Below are positions 16,894 to 25,960 of a stretch of DNA of 64,000 bases, one piece after another (within the stretch, counting starts at the first letter, position 1; each line of letters begins with the position of its first letter). Under the pieces are notes generated by a model that saw nothing but the letters and a program-made list of their open reading frames with translations, did no database searches and was not told the origin of the DNA. A program made the position numbers and the translations under genes. Source of the stretch: Psychrobacillus sp. BL-248-WT-3 (GTDB taxonomy: Bacteria; Bacillota; Bacilli; Bacillales_A; Planococcaceae); assembly GCF_012843435.1 (NCBI RefSeq), contig NZ_JABAFC010000001.1:272476-336475 (forward strand). The letters run 5' to 3'.

Positions 16894-18096
16894 ATGATTG
16901 ATGTGAAATTACATGATATAGGAGAAGGAATGACTGAAGGAGAGGTTATCCACTATTTAGTTAAAGTGGGTGATAGGGTGCAAACGGACCAGCCTTTAGT
17001 TGAAGTCCAAACAGATAAAATGGTTGCTGAACTTACCTCTCCTTGTACTGGTATTGTCAAAGAGATTCGAATTGCTGCTGGAGAAATGGTAAAAGTAGGT
17101 ACCAGTCTTCTTTCCTTAGAAAGTGAGGGCGGAGGGGGTTCCTCAACCGAGCAGTATTCAAAGGATATATCAGTAGAGACTAGCAGTAACCAGCCCTTAA
17201 AAGAAGATAAATCCTTAGAGTTTACTTATAAGAGAATACTAGCTACGCCTTACACAAGAAAAATAGCTAGGGAACATAACATCAATTTAGAGGATGTGAC
17301 CCCTTCAGATCCTTCAGGAAGAATTACAGAAGAGGACGTTATGAGGTTTATAGATAATAAAACAGAGAAGAAGATTATACCTGAGAAGATTGTTGTCCAG
17401 ACGCAACCAGATGAAATACCTTATAAAGGAATTAGAAAAAAGATTGCTGAAAATATGAAGAAATCACTCTTTACCATCCCACACGTAACCCATTTTGACG
17501 AAGTGAATATGACTAATCTATTAGAAATGAAGGCACAGATGAAAGCCACTGGTCATTCCATAAGTATTCCAGCCTTTCTCTTGAAAGCACTTGTCATTTC
17601 CTTAAAGGATTTTCCGATATTCAATGCCGAGCTTGACGAAGAAAATAGTCGGATACTCCTCAAGAAAAGCTATCACATAGGCATAGCCACCAACACAGAA
17701 AACGGACTGATTGTCCCTGTACTCCACGATACCGATAAAAAATCTCTCATACAAATAAATCAAGAAATAAAAGAATTAACACAAAAGGCCATAGCAGGAA
17801 AGCTTCAACCATCAGAAATGCAAAACAGCACATTTACAGTTAGTAATGTAGGACCTTTAGGCAGCATAGCCGCCACTCCTATTATCAATTATCCAGAGAC
17901 TGCATTAATCGCTTTTCATAAGACTAAAAAACAGCCAATCGTTAATGCGCAGGATGAGATTGTTATTGGACACATCATGAATCTATCCATGTCATTTGAT
18001 CACCGCGTAGCAGACGGTGCAACTGCAATTGCATTCACGAATCGTTTTTCAAGTTTAATCGAACATCCACATAAACTAATTTTGGAGATGATTTAG
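16894..18096 (+). CDS. 2-oxoacid dehydrogenase complex E2 (dihydrolipoyl acyltransferase)
   Basis: 400 residues with three parts: one lipoyl domain at about residues 2-78 (lipoyl Lys42 in VQTDKMVAEL), an E1/E3-binding domain at about 112-150 (LATPYTRKIAREHNINLEDV), and a catalytic core from about 175 ending with SFDHRVADGATA, the HxxxDG active site. It transfers the acyl group to CoA, so with an arylpyruvate substrate the product would be phenylacetyl-CoA or 4-hydroxyphenylacetyl-CoA. Its start is 12 bp after E1beta. An operon of E1alpha, E1beta, E2 and E3 with its own E2 marks a dedicated complex. Confidence 0.92.
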   Translation: MIDVKLHDIGEGMTEGEVIHYLVKVGDRVQTDQPLVEVQTDKMVAELTSPCTGIVKEIRIAAGEMVKVGTSLLSLESEGGGGSSTEQYSKDISVETSSNQPLKEDKSLEFTYKRILATPYTRKIAREHNINLEDVTPSDPSGRITEEDVMRFIDNKTEKKIIPEKIVVQTQPDEIPYKGIRKKIAENMKKSLFTIPHVTHFDEVNMTNLLEMKAQMKATGHSISIPAFLLKALVISLKDFPIFNAELDEENSRILLKKSYHIGIATNTENGLIVPVLHDTDKKSLIQINQEIKELTQKAIAGKLQPSEMQNSTFTVSNVGPLGSIAATPIINYPETALIAFHKTKKQPIVNAQDEIVIGHIMNLSMSFDHRVADGATAIAFTNRFSSLIEHPHKLILEMI

Positions 18097-19533
18097 ATGG
18101 TTGTAGGAGAAATAAGCCATAAACGAAATCTGATCATTATTGGGGGTGGACCAGGAGGATACAGCGCGGCTATACGAGGTGCTCAGCTTGGCCTTTCCGT
18201 TACTTTAATTGAGCAAAAAAACCTGGGAGGAGTGTGCTTAAACGAGGGTTGTATACCTTCAAAGGTTTATACTTTTGCAGGCTCGAAACGTTCCGAGTTG
18301 GATCAGCTAGCTATGATTGGTATTGGTGCGGATCGAAGAGATATAGATATCCAGAGATTGCTTGAATATCAAAAGGATGTAATCGGACAGCTGAGGTCAG
18401 GTGTAGAGAGGCTTTGCCAGGCGAATAAGGTAGAAATCGTTCAAGGGAAAGCTACGTTTATAGCAAAGCATAAAATTGGTGTGGAAAATGGTCACCAATT
18501 CGATATGTATGAGTTTGACCAAGTAATTATCGCTACGGGCAGTAAAAATATACTTCCTAGCTATATAAAATCTACGGGTCCTCATGTGCTATATCCGTTT
18601 GAGTTTTTTCAACTAAGCAAGCTGCCTGAACATGCAATCATTGATGGTCAAGACTATATTGCCCTAGAAGCGGCCTCATGCTTTGCAGCGCTTGGCACAC
18701 AAGTTACCTTATTAATAGATTCCGATACTGGGCTACCTTTTGATGAATCGGTCAATAAGGAGTTATTAAGAATATTTAAAAAGAGAAAAATAAAAGTAAT
18801 AGAGAAAAAAGAGACTATTGGTACTCAGAATGATATAAACGGTATCTCTGTTACGGTGTTAACCAATCAGCATAAAGAATTGACAATTGAAGCTTCTTAT
18901 TTAGTCGTGCCTGAGCTTAGGGTCTCAAACATAGAAGAGCTTGGGTTGAAGCGTCTGGGCATGGAGTTAGATGTAAATGGATTTATCCAAGTAAATAATC
19001 GTTTGGAAACTTCTATCAATAACATATATGCAGTTGGAGATGTAACAGGTGGTCCACTGCTTGCTTGGAAGGCTATCAAGCAAGGAAAAGCGGCAGTATC
19101 ATTCATAGCTGGAGAAAAACCAGAGGTGGACTTAACAATCGTACCCACTTGTGCTCATACAATCCCCCCGGTAGTATCTGTTGGTTTAACGGAACAACAG
19201 GCAAATAACCTGGGACTTTCTGTACGTACAAGTAGATTTTCCCTTGGCAGTAATGGTTATTCCACAATTACTGGGAAAAGAGATGGATTTATAAAGGTAA
19301 TCTCTGATTCTACGACCGAAGTAATTCAAGGAATTCATATGATTGGCGATGGCGCTATCGAATTGTCAGGCTCCTTTTTACAACTATTAGAGATGGCTGC
19401 GAAGGAGGAGGATATAAAATTTCCAAATTACGTGCACCCAGGCATAAATGAGGCACTACTGGAATCTGTGGAAGGATTGCTTGGACAAGCGATTCATCTA
19501 GCTCCAGTAAAGAAGGAAGTGGTAATTGGTTAA
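18097..19533 (+). CDS. Dihydrolipoamide dehydrogenase (E3)-like flavoprotein with degenerate NAD motif
   Basis: 478 residues. The FAD motif IIGGGPGGYSAAIRGAQLG, the redox disulfide GGVCLNEGCIPSK (Cys47, Cys52), the second FAD contact YAVGDVTGGPLLAWKAI and the C-terminal base HPGINE are all intact. The second Rossmann motif, normally VIGGGYIGLE in E3, reads IIDGQDYIALE (about residues 181-191), losing glycines needed for NAD(H) binding. The interface around PTCAHTIPPVVSVGL also departs from the usual PxVxFTxPExAxVG. It starts at the base after the E2 stop. It may still reoxidise lipoamide with altered kinetics, or use another acceptor. Confidence 0.85.
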   Translation: MVVGEISHKRNLIIIGGGPGGYSAAIRGAQLGLSVTLIEQKNLGGVCLNEGCIPSKVYTFAGSKRSELDQLAMIGIGADRRDIDIQRLLEYQKDVIGQLRSGVERLCQANKVEIVQGKATFIAKHKIGVENGHQFDMYEFDQVIIATGSKNILPSYIKSTGPHVLYPFEFFQLSKLPEHAIIDGQDYIALEAASCFAALGTQVTLLIDSDTGLPFDESVNKELLRIFKKRKIKVIEKKETIGTQNDINGISVTVLTNQHKELTIEASYLVVPELRVSNIEELGLKRLGMELDVNGFIQVNNRLETSINNIYAVGDVTGGPLLAWKAIKQGKAAVSFIAGEKPEVDLTIVPTCAHTIPPVVSVGLTEQQANNLGLSVRTSRFSLGSNGYSTITGKRDGFIKVISDSTTEVIQGIHMIGDGAIELSGSFLQLLEMAAKEEDIKFPNYVHPGINEALLESVEGLLGQAIHLAPVKKEVVIG

Positions 19534-19601
19534 ATTACGGCTGTAAACTATTTTACCAGAAGCTTGTTATATAACTAAAAGAGTCGGAGGGGGAAATAAA
19601 C

Positions 19602-20576
19602 GTGAAGAAGAGATGGAAGAGTCTTTTAACTGTATTAGCTAGTGCATCCTTGTTACTTGCTGCCTGTGGAGATGAGGTAGATGAAGCTTCTTCGTCCAAA
19701 ACCTATAATATTGGAGTTACTCAAATTGCGGAGCATCCATCCTTAAATGCAGCTTATGACGGCTTTAAAAAGGCTTTAGAGGATGCAGGGATCGAGGCAG
19801 AATACGAGTTTCAAAATGCGCAAGGAGACGGTAATAATAACACAACTATAGCTACAAACTTAGTTAGCTCCAATGTAGATTTGATCTTTGCAAACTCAAC
19901 AGGAAGTGCTCAAGCTGCACTTAGTGCAACGCAGGACATTCCGATTGTATTTACATCTGTTACAGATGCAGTTGGTGCAGAGCTAGTCGAATCGATGGAA
20001 AAGCCAGGTGGTAATGTCACGGGTACTATTGATTCCCACCCGGACGCTATTGCTAATACTATGAAATTTTTAAAAGAAGAGCTTGGTGCAACGAAAGTAG
20101 GAATGGTATTTAACTCCGGAGAACAAAATTCACGCTCTCAGGTAGATTCCGTTAAAGAGTTATTGGAAGACATGGATATGACGGTTGTAGAAGCCTCTGT
20201 AGCTACAACTGCCGATGTAAAACAAGCAACGGAATCACTTATAGGAAAAGTCGATTCTATGTATATTATTACAGATAACACAGTTGTTTCCGCTCTAGAG
20301 TCGGTAATCTCGGTAGCAAATGAAAATAAAATTCCTGTGATGGTGGGAGAATTTGATTCGGTTAAGCGTGGTGGCTTAGGAGCATATGGATTTGAATACT
20401 TCGATATTGGTTATGAGGCTGGTCAGATGGCAGTCAAAATATTAAAAGGTGAAAGTAAGCCTGCTGATATCCCTGTTCAAGTACCTCAAAAGCTTAAGCT
20501 AATTATGAACAAAGAAACTGCAGATACAATCGGTGTTGATATTAAAGACGAGTGGAAAGCTGAAATGAGCGAATAA
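19602..20576 (+). CDS. ABC importer substrate-binding lipoprotein (TrpX-like)
   Basis: 324 residues. A signal peptide with lipobox LLAAC (Cys22) precedes the ABC_sub_bind-type two-lobe domain (YNIGVTQIAEHPSLNAAYDGFKKAL; IFANSTGSAQAAL; PIVFTSVTDAVGAELV; MYIITDNTVVSAL). The GTG follows GGAGGGGG. This family forms the uncharacterised COG2984 importers that include the tryptophan/tyrosine TrpXYZ systems. Placed between the dehydrogenase complex and the 4-hydroxyphenylacetate genes, it probably brings in an aromatic amino acid or arylpyruvate. Confidence 0.85.
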   Translation: MKKRWKSLLTVLASASLLLAACGDEVDEASSSKTYNIGVTQIAEHPSLNAAYDGFKKALEDAGIEAEYEFQNAQGDGNNNTTIATNLVSSNVDLIFANSTGSAQAALSATQDIPIVFTSVTDAVGAELVESMEKPGGNVTGTIDSHPDAIANTMKFLKEELGATKVGMVFNSGEQNSRSQVDSVKELLEDMDMTVVEASVATTADVKQATESLIGKVDSMYIITDNTVVSALESVISVANENKIPVMVGEFDSVKRGGLGAYGFEYFDIGYEAGQMAVKILKGESKPADIPVQVPQKLKLIMNKETADTIGVDIKDEWKAEMSE

Positions 20577-20593
20577 CGAGGAGGTGATTCTTT

Positions 20594-21640
20594 ATGTTTT
20601 CAGCAGTATTCGGCTCAATGGAACAAGGAATCATTTATGCGATTATGGCACTTGGAGTGTATATCTCATTCCGAGTGCTAGATTTTCCAGATCTGACGGT
20701 TGACGGTAGCTTTGTTATAGGGGCAGGGACTGCCGCTACGATGATTATACTTGGGTATCATCCAGTTTTGGCAACAACTATGGCTATATTAGCAGGCTTT
20801 ATAGCAGGTTGTATGACTGGGTTGCTGCATACGAAGGGTAAGATAAACCCCCTTCTATCTGGAATATTAATGATGATTGCATTGTACTCGATTAATTTAA
20901 GAATTATGGGACTCACCTCTGAAAACTCTATAGGTCGTCCTAATATTCCACTGTTGAATGCGGAAACCCTTTTTGTTCAGTTCCAATCATTTTGGAGTGG
21001 GCTTGGCATAGATTCCGCTCTTAATAGCTTTTTGCAAATGCTTGGAGTAGAAAGAGTTCCATCTACATGGGGAACCATTTTTCTTATGGCTATAGTAGTA
21101 ATCCTTATTAAAATCATCGTAGATTGGTTTTTAAAGACCGAGATAGGCTTAGCGATCAGAGCTACTGGTGACAATAAGAAAATGATCCGCAGTCTATCAG
21201 CCAATACAGATACTTTAATCATTATAGGTCTTGGTTTTTCTAATGCCCTTGTTGCTTTCTCAGGGGCCTTAATCGCGCAGTACGCTAAATTTGCAGATAT
21301 TGGCCTTGGGATTGGGATGATTGTCATTGGTCTTGCTTCGGTGATTATTGGGGAAGCTATTTTTGGAACAAAAACGATTGTCCGTACAACATTAGCTGTA
21401 ATAGCTGGAGCGATAATTTATCGTATCGTACTTGCACTGGCTCTCCGTTTAAACTTTTTGGATACAGGTGATATGAAGCTTATCACCGCGGTAATTGTTA
21501 TAGGAGCATTAGTGCTACCACAGTTTTTAGAAAAGAAAAGAGAGAAAAATAGAAAGGCAAAGCGACATTCTGAAAGACTTCGAGAAAACCAATCCTTATT
21601 GAAGGAGGGGCCAGCTATTGTTAAAGCTCAATCAGATTAA
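20594..21640 (+). CDS. ABC importer permease (TrpY-like)
   Basis: 348 residues with eight to nine hydrophobic helices and a charged tail. VLDFPDLTVDGSFVIGAGTAA and MTGLLHTKGKINPLLSGILMMIALYSINLRIMG match the branched-chain-type permeases of COG4120. GAGGAGGTGATT precedes the ATG. It overlaps the ATPase gene by 23 bp, so the importer subunits are coupled. Expected location: cytoplasmic membrane, as a homodimer. Confidence 0.88.
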   Translation: MFSAVFGSMEQGIIYAIMALGVYISFRVLDFPDLTVDGSFVIGAGTAATMIILGYHPVLATTMAILAGFIAGCMTGLLHTKGKINPLLSGILMMIALYSINLRIMGLTSENSIGRPNIPLLNAETLFVQFQSFWSGLGIDSALNSFLQMLGVERVPSTWGTIFLMAIVVILIKIIVDWFLKTEIGLAIRATGDNKKMIRSLSANTDTLIIIGLGFSNALVAFSGALIAQYAKFADIGLGIGMIVIGLASVIIGEAIFGTKTIVRTTLAVIAGAIIYRIVLALALRLNFLDTGDMKLITAVIVIGALVLPQFLEKKREKNRKAKRHSERLRENQSLLKEGPAIVKAQSD

Positions 21641-22415
21641 TAAGCTTTTTAATGAAGCAACACCAGATGAAAAGGTAGCATTAGACCAAATTAACCTTGA
21701 GCTCCGTCCGGGTGACTTTATGACAGTCATTGGCAGTAACGGAGCAGGTAAATCAACTATGCTTAATATGATATCGGGCGCTCTATCTCCAGATTTCGGA
21801 ACAATAGAGATTGAAAAAAAAGATGTTACGAAGATGCCTGAATATAAACGCTCTCAAATGATTGGTCGAGTTTTTCAGGACCCGATGGCTGGTACCGCTC
21901 CGACGATGACTATTGAGGAAAATCTTGCGATGGCCTATTCAAGAAATAAAAAAAGAAGTCTCAAAATTGGTGTCGATAAAAAAAGGCGTGAATTTTTTCG
22001 GACCTCTCTTGAAACGTTACATCTCAACTTAGAAAATCGACTAAATGCAAAAGTCGGGTTGCTGTCTGGTGGAGAAAGGCAGGCACTTTCCTTATTAATG
22101 GCAACCTTTACAAAGCCGGCCATTTTACTTTTAGATGAGCATACAGCAGCACTCGATCCTTCCAGGGCAGAACTCATTACGAGTTTAACAAAGGAACTGG
22201 TGGAAAAGGATAAGTTGACGACGTTGATGATCACGCATAATATGCAGCAGGCTTTAGATTTAGGTAATCGATTAATAATGATGGATAAAGGTCAAATCAT
22301 TTTACAAATAGATGCCGAGGAGAAAAGAACTTTAACAATTAATAAGCTTATGGATGAATTCCAACGAATCCGGGGAGAGAAGTTAACAAGTGATAAAGCA
22401 TTGTTATCGGTTTAA
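21618..22415 (+). CDS. ABC importer ATPase (TrpZ-like)
   Basis: 265 residues. Walker A GSNGAGKST, Q-loop FQDPMAGTAP, signature LLSGGERQALSLLMA, Walker B AILLLDEHTAALDP and switch His ITHNMQQAL are all present. The TTG at 21618 has GAAGGAGGGG seven bases upstream and lies within the permease gene. It powers the importer encoded by the two genes before it (COG1101-type ATPases go with COG2984/COG4120 partners). Confidence 0.9.
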   Translation: MLKLNQINKLFNEATPDEKVALDQINLELRPGDFMTVIGSNGAGKSTMLNMISGALSPDFGTIEIEKKDVTKMPEYKRSQMIGRVFQDPMAGTAPTMTIEENLAMAYSRNKKRSLKIGVDKKRREFFRTSLETLHLNLENRLNAKVGLLSGGERQALSLLMATFTKPAILLLDEHTAALDPSRAELITSLTKELVEKDKLTTLMITHNMQQALDLGNRLIMMDKGQIILQIDAEEKRTLTINKLMDEFQRIRGEKLTSDKALLSV

Positions 22416-22427
22416 GGAGGTATGCAG

Positions 22428-23210
22428 ATGAATTCAGCAAGCATAAAGCTTCGTCATCTAAACGCGTTAAAAACAGTTGAGGTGGATCCTGTAACTAATT
22501 CGTTTTACTTAAATGGACAAAGAAATGGGCTAAAGGATTACCCTGTTGCTTCACCCGTTTGTGGGACAGTGTACGGAACTATACTTAACTATAAAGAAGA
22601 TCTCACAGCTATAGAAGAGCAGCTTCATCAAAAACCTTATGCTGCTCCTCCTAACGCACCTATCTTGTATATAAAACCGGCAAATACAATCAATTTTCAT
22701 GGTGCTCCTATTCCTATGCCAAAGGGGTTCTCTACACTAGAAGTTGGAGCATCGTTAGGAGTAGTTATCGGTAAGAAGGCAATTGCTATAAAAAAAGAGG
22801 ATGCATTTTCTTATATTGCTGGTTACACGATTGTAAATGATGTCAGTATTCCACACGATAGTATTTTCCGACCAGCGGTGCCATACAAGGCAAGGGATGG
22901 TTTTTGTGCCATTGGACCTTGGATTATAGATGCCAAAAATATTATGGATCCAAATTCCTTTACGATAAAGGTCTATATAAACAATGAACTCCGGTTAGAA
23001 AAAAACACGTCTACTCTAGTGCGCCCAATTGCTAGATTGCTAGAAGAAATAACGGAGTTTATGACGTTAGACGTTGGGGACCTCCTACTGGTCGGAATTC
23101 CTACAGCTTCTCCTAAAGTACACGTAGGAGATCAGATCAGAATTGATATAAGCGAAATAGGATCATTAGAAAACTATATGATGGATGAGGAAGAGGGGTG
23201 TTTCCTATAA
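22428..23210 (+). CDS. hpaG1: HpaG1: fumarylacetoacetate-hydrolase-fold decarboxylase/isomerase half
   Basis: About 260 residues. KPANTINFHGAPIPMPKGF, EVGASLGVVIGKKA, AGYTIVNDVSIPHDSIFRPAVPYKARDGFCAIGPW and EFMTLDVGDLLLVGIPT correspond to the N-terminal half of the fused enterobacterial HpaG. Together the two halves decarboxylate 5-oxopent-3-ene-1,2,5-tricarboxylate and isomerise the product in homoprotocatechuate degradation. ATG 22428 is seven bases after AAGGAGG; the ATG at 22422 is too close. It overlaps hpaG2 by 13 bp, so here the halves are separate genes. Confidence 0.88.
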   Translation: MNSASIKLRHLNALKTVEVDPVTNSFYLNGQRNGLKDYPVASPVCGTVYGTILNYKEDLTAIEEQLHQKPYAAPPNAPILYIKPANTINFHGAPIPMPKGFSTLEVGASLGVVIGKKAIAIKKEDAFSYIAGYTIVNDVSIPHDSIFRPAVPYKARDGFCAIGPWIIDAKNIMDPNSFTIKVYINNELRLEKNTSTLVRPIARLLEEITEFMTLDVGDLLLVGIPTASPKVHVGDQIRIDISEIGSLENYMMDEEEGCFL

Positions 23211-23965
23211 AAAGAGCTAGAGTTGCATATGGTGGTGCTATTTATAATGCAAGTGAATATGACGCTAGTCTTCAGCTTGAGGATGGTAGGATTGTGAACC
23301 AGGATGAGGTTACATGGTTAACACCCCTTAACCCGCGAACAACGTTTGCTTTAGGTCTTAACTATGCCGATCATGCTGCAGAATTAGCTTTTGATGCCCC
23401 TTCTGAACCTCTTATCTTTCTAAAGGGACCTAATACATTTGTAGGTCATAACGGGTTTACCAGACGACCATCAGATATAACTTACATGCATTACGAATGC
23501 GAGCTTGCTGTTGTAATCGGTAAAAAAGGCAGATATGTAAAAAAAGAAGACGCTTACGACTATGTGAAAGGCTATAGTATAGCAAATGATTATGCATTTA
23601 GAGATTATCTTGAGAACTATTACCGACCAAATCTTCGTGTGAAAAATAGGGATGGCTGTACTCCGCTTGGACCATGGTTAGTGGATAAGGAGGACATTTC
23701 AGATCCAATGAATCTTCCATTATATACGTACGTTAATGACAAGCTCGTTCAAAAGGGTAATACGAAGGATATGATATTTGATATTCCAACACTTATTGAA
23801 TATATCAGTAGCTTTATGACCTTAACTGAAAATGATGTCATTTTAACCGGGACACCTAAAGGCTCGGTGGATACTAAAGTGGGCGATCATATTGTGACCG
23901 AAATTGAAGGAATTGGTCGCCTAGCAAATACTATTATAGGTGATGAGACATTCATGAAGAGTTAA
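23198..23965 (+). CDS. hpaG2: HpaG2: fumarylacetoacetate-hydrolase-fold decarboxylase/isomerase half
   Basis: 255 residues. FALGLNYADHAAEL, FLKGPNTFVGHN, MHYECELAVVIGKKGRYV (metal-binding Glu residues), DYAFRDYLENYYRPNLRVKNRD and DVILTGTPKGS match the C-terminal half of enterobacterial HpaG almost segment by segment. GTG start at 23198 within the end of hpaG1, with GAGGAAGAGGG before it. Works with HpaG1 in the step after HpaF. Confidence 0.9.
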   Translation: MFPIKRARVAYGGAIYNASEYDASLQLEDGRIVNQDEVTWLTPLNPRTTFALGLNYADHAAELAFDAPSEPLIFLKGPNTFVGHNGFTRRPSDITYMHYECELAVVIGKKGRYVKKEDAYDYVKGYSIANDYAFRDYLENYYRPNLRVKNRDGCTPLGPWLVDKEDISDPMNLPLYTYVNDKLVQKGNTKDMIFDIPTLIEYISSFMTLTENDVILTGTPKGSVDTKVGDHIVTEIEGIGRLANTIIGDETFMKS

Positions 23966-23983
23966 TACGGGAGGGGAATTGAT

Positions 23984-24364
23984 TTGCCTCATTTTATTGT
24001 AGAGTACACAGACAACTTAAAGGAAGACATTAATGTGGAGCAGCTATTAAAAGATGTTCATCAAATACTTATAGCTAGAAATGATACATTCCCAATTGGA
24101 GGAATAAGGTCGAGAGCAATAGAGCTAACAGACTATCGAGTGGCTGATGGGTTAGAGGATGATGCATTTGTACATGCCACATTAAAGATTGCTGCAGGTA
24201 GGTCTGAAGAAATCAAGGCAGAAGTATGTGACGCTATATTCGAGGTTATTAAAGCTCACTTCGATGAAACGATGAATAAAAGATATTTAGCACTGTCTAT
24301 GGAATTGGTTGAATTTAGTGATTCAGGAACATACAAACAGAACAATATTCATTCTCGTTTTTAA
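23984..24364 (+). CDS. hpaF: 5-carboxymethyl-2-hydroxymuconate delta-isomerase
   Basis: 126 residues, tautomerase superfamily. The TTG start (GGGAGGGG upstream) encodes Met followed by PHFIVEYTDNL, so the mature N-terminus is the catalytic Pro1. The tail KRYLALSMELVEF is the conserved CHMI sequence. It isomerises the HpaE product to the substrate of HpaG. Nineteen bases separate it from hpaG2; 84 bases follow before hpaB. Confidence 0.9.
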   Translation: MPHFIVEYTDNLKEDINVEQLLKDVHQILIARNDTFPIGGIRSRAIELTDYRVADGLEDDAFVHATLKIAAGRSEEIKAEVCDAIFEVIKAHFDETMNKRYLALSMELVEFSDSGTYKQNNIHSRF

Positions 24365-24448
24365 ATATCGTCATGCTTTAAATCATATATTATTTCATAT
24401 ATTTTCGTTTATTTTGTTCAGAAAATTCGGATTTAGGAGGTAGTAATT
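24365..24448 (+). promoter_or_regulatory. Possible internal promoter/operator region before hpaB
   Basis: This is the longest gap within the operon. It is AT-rich, contains ATCATATATTATTTCATATAT and the motif TTCAGAAAATT at 24417-24427 that recurs before paaX and the nitroreductase gene, and has no terminator. An internal promoter for hpaB onward is possible. Confidence 0.35.
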
Positions 24449-25933
24449 ATGGGTGCTCGAACAGGGAAGGAATACATCCAAGGTGTGAAGGATCGTCAAA
24501 CAGAGGTGTGGATTCACGGAGAAAAAGTAGAGGATGTGACTACTCATCCAGCTTTTAAAAACGTGGTAGAAAGTGTAGCGGGTTTATATGATCTCCAGCA
24601 TGAAAAACCAGAGAAAATGTTATACAAATCACCAACTACCGGAGATAAGGTGGGGCTTTCCTTTATCGCACCGAAAACAAAGGAAGATTTGTTTAAAAGA
24701 AGAGAAATGCATAGTGAATGGGCAGCTTTTTCGGGTGGAATGATGGGTCGTTCACCTGATTATTTAAACACGAGCATTATGGCGTTTGGAACAGCAAGTA
24801 AGTTCTTTGCACAGGAGGGCGGCGGGAGTAAGCAATTTGCTAAAAATGCAGAAGATTATTATGAATATGCGAGAGAGAACGACATCAGTCTTACGCATAC
24901 ACTTATTCATCCGCAGGTGAACCGATCCATGCTGACACAATCGGAACAAAAGGACCCTTTCTTATCTGCACGTATTACTAAAAAGACGACAGATGGAATT
25001 ATCATAAACGGTTGTCGCCTTCTAGCTACCTTAGGGGGAATAACGGATGAATTAGTCGTCTTCCCATCTACTATAAATCGAACTCCCGGTACAGTGGACG
25101 ATCCATTTGCCTTTGCATTTGCTATTCCAAACAACACGCCAGGCTTAAAATTTCTCTCTCGCGAATCTTTTGATTATGGAAAGAGTAAATGGGACCATCC
25201 ACTAGGTGCTAGATTTGATGAAAGTGATGCGATTATATCGTTCGAGGATGTTTTAGTGCCTTGGGAGAGAGTCTTTGTTTGTGAAAGCACCGATATTTGT
25301 AATCGTACGTATGCAGAAACGAATGCCGTTATTCATATGACGCATCAAGTAATCTCTAAAAACGTTGTGAAAACTGAATTTATCCTAGGTGTAGTTATTA
25401 GCATGATGGAGGCCATTGGTATCGATAAGTTCATGCATGTAAAGGAAAAGGCTAGTGAAATCATGGTGATTCTAGAGGTGATGCGCTCTCACTTATACCG
25501 AGCAGAGCATAACGCAAAGATAGACCAATATGGCAATATGACTCCAGACTTCGAACCGTTGAATGCCGCTCGAAACTGGTTCCCTAAAATGTACCAGCGT
25601 ATGAATGAAATTATCAAAATTTTAGGTGCCTCAGGATTAATGGCATTGCCAACTGAAGCAGACTTTAGCAACGATGATGTAGGTTCTTTAGTACATCGCT
25701 ATACTCAGGGTGCAAATATAAATGGGGAAGAACGTGTGCAGCTGTTCCGTTTAGGCTGGGATATATCCATCAGTGCATTTGGAAATCGACAAGCTCTATA
25801 TGAATATTATTTCTTTGGAGATCCGGTTCGTATGTCCAATGCTTATTATGATAACTTCAATAAACAACCGTATAAGGATATGGTGACTAGCTTTCTAAAT
25901 AGAGCCAAAAAGGAAGCAGGCATACTTTCATAG
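24449..25933 (+). CDS. hpaB: 4-hydroxyphenylacetate 3-monooxygenase, oxygenase component
   Basis: 494 residues, FADH2-dependent two-component monooxygenase of the HpaB/PvcC family. MGARTGKEYIQGVKDRQTEVWIHG is the typical N-terminus; RREMHSEWAAFSGGMMGRSPDYLN, HTLIHPQVNRS and the C-terminal LGASGLMALPTEADF belong to the acyl-CoA dehydrogenase-like fold. It hydroxylates 4-hydroxyphenylacetate to 3,4-dihydroxyphenylacetate (homoprotocatechuate). AGGAGG precedes ATG. Its reductase partner HpaC is the next gene. Confidence 0.93.
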   Translation: MGARTGKEYIQGVKDRQTEVWIHGEKVEDVTTHPAFKNVVESVAGLYDLQHEKPEKMLYKSPTTGDKVGLSFIAPKTKEDLFKRREMHSEWAAFSGGMMGRSPDYLNTSIMAFGTASKFFAQEGGGSKQFAKNAEDYYEYARENDISLTHTLIHPQVNRSMLTQSEQKDPFLSARITKKTTDGIIINGCRLLATLGGITDELVVFPSTINRTPGTVDDPFAFAFAIPNNTPGLKFLSRESFDYGKSKWDHPLGARFDESDAIISFEDVLVPWERVFVCESTDICNRTYAETNAVIHMTHQVISKNVVKTEFILGVVISMMEAIGIDKFMHVKEKASEIMVILEVMRSHLYRAEHNAKIDQYGNMTPDFEPLNAARNWFPKMYQRMNEIIKILGASGLMALPTEADFSNDDVGSLVHRYTQGANINGEERVQLFRLGWDISISAFGNRQALYEYYFFGDPVRMSNAYYDNFNKQPYKDMVTSFLNRAKKEAGILS

Positions 25934-25960
25934 TAAAGATTTTCATAAAGGAGTGTATCC

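Noticed and set aside
14806..19533. Branched-chain oxoacid dehydrogenase (bkd) locus
   Set aside because: Bkd loci usually have ptb, bcd and buk; here the deaminating enzyme is of the phenylalanine type and aromatic genes flank it. Not excluded biochemically.
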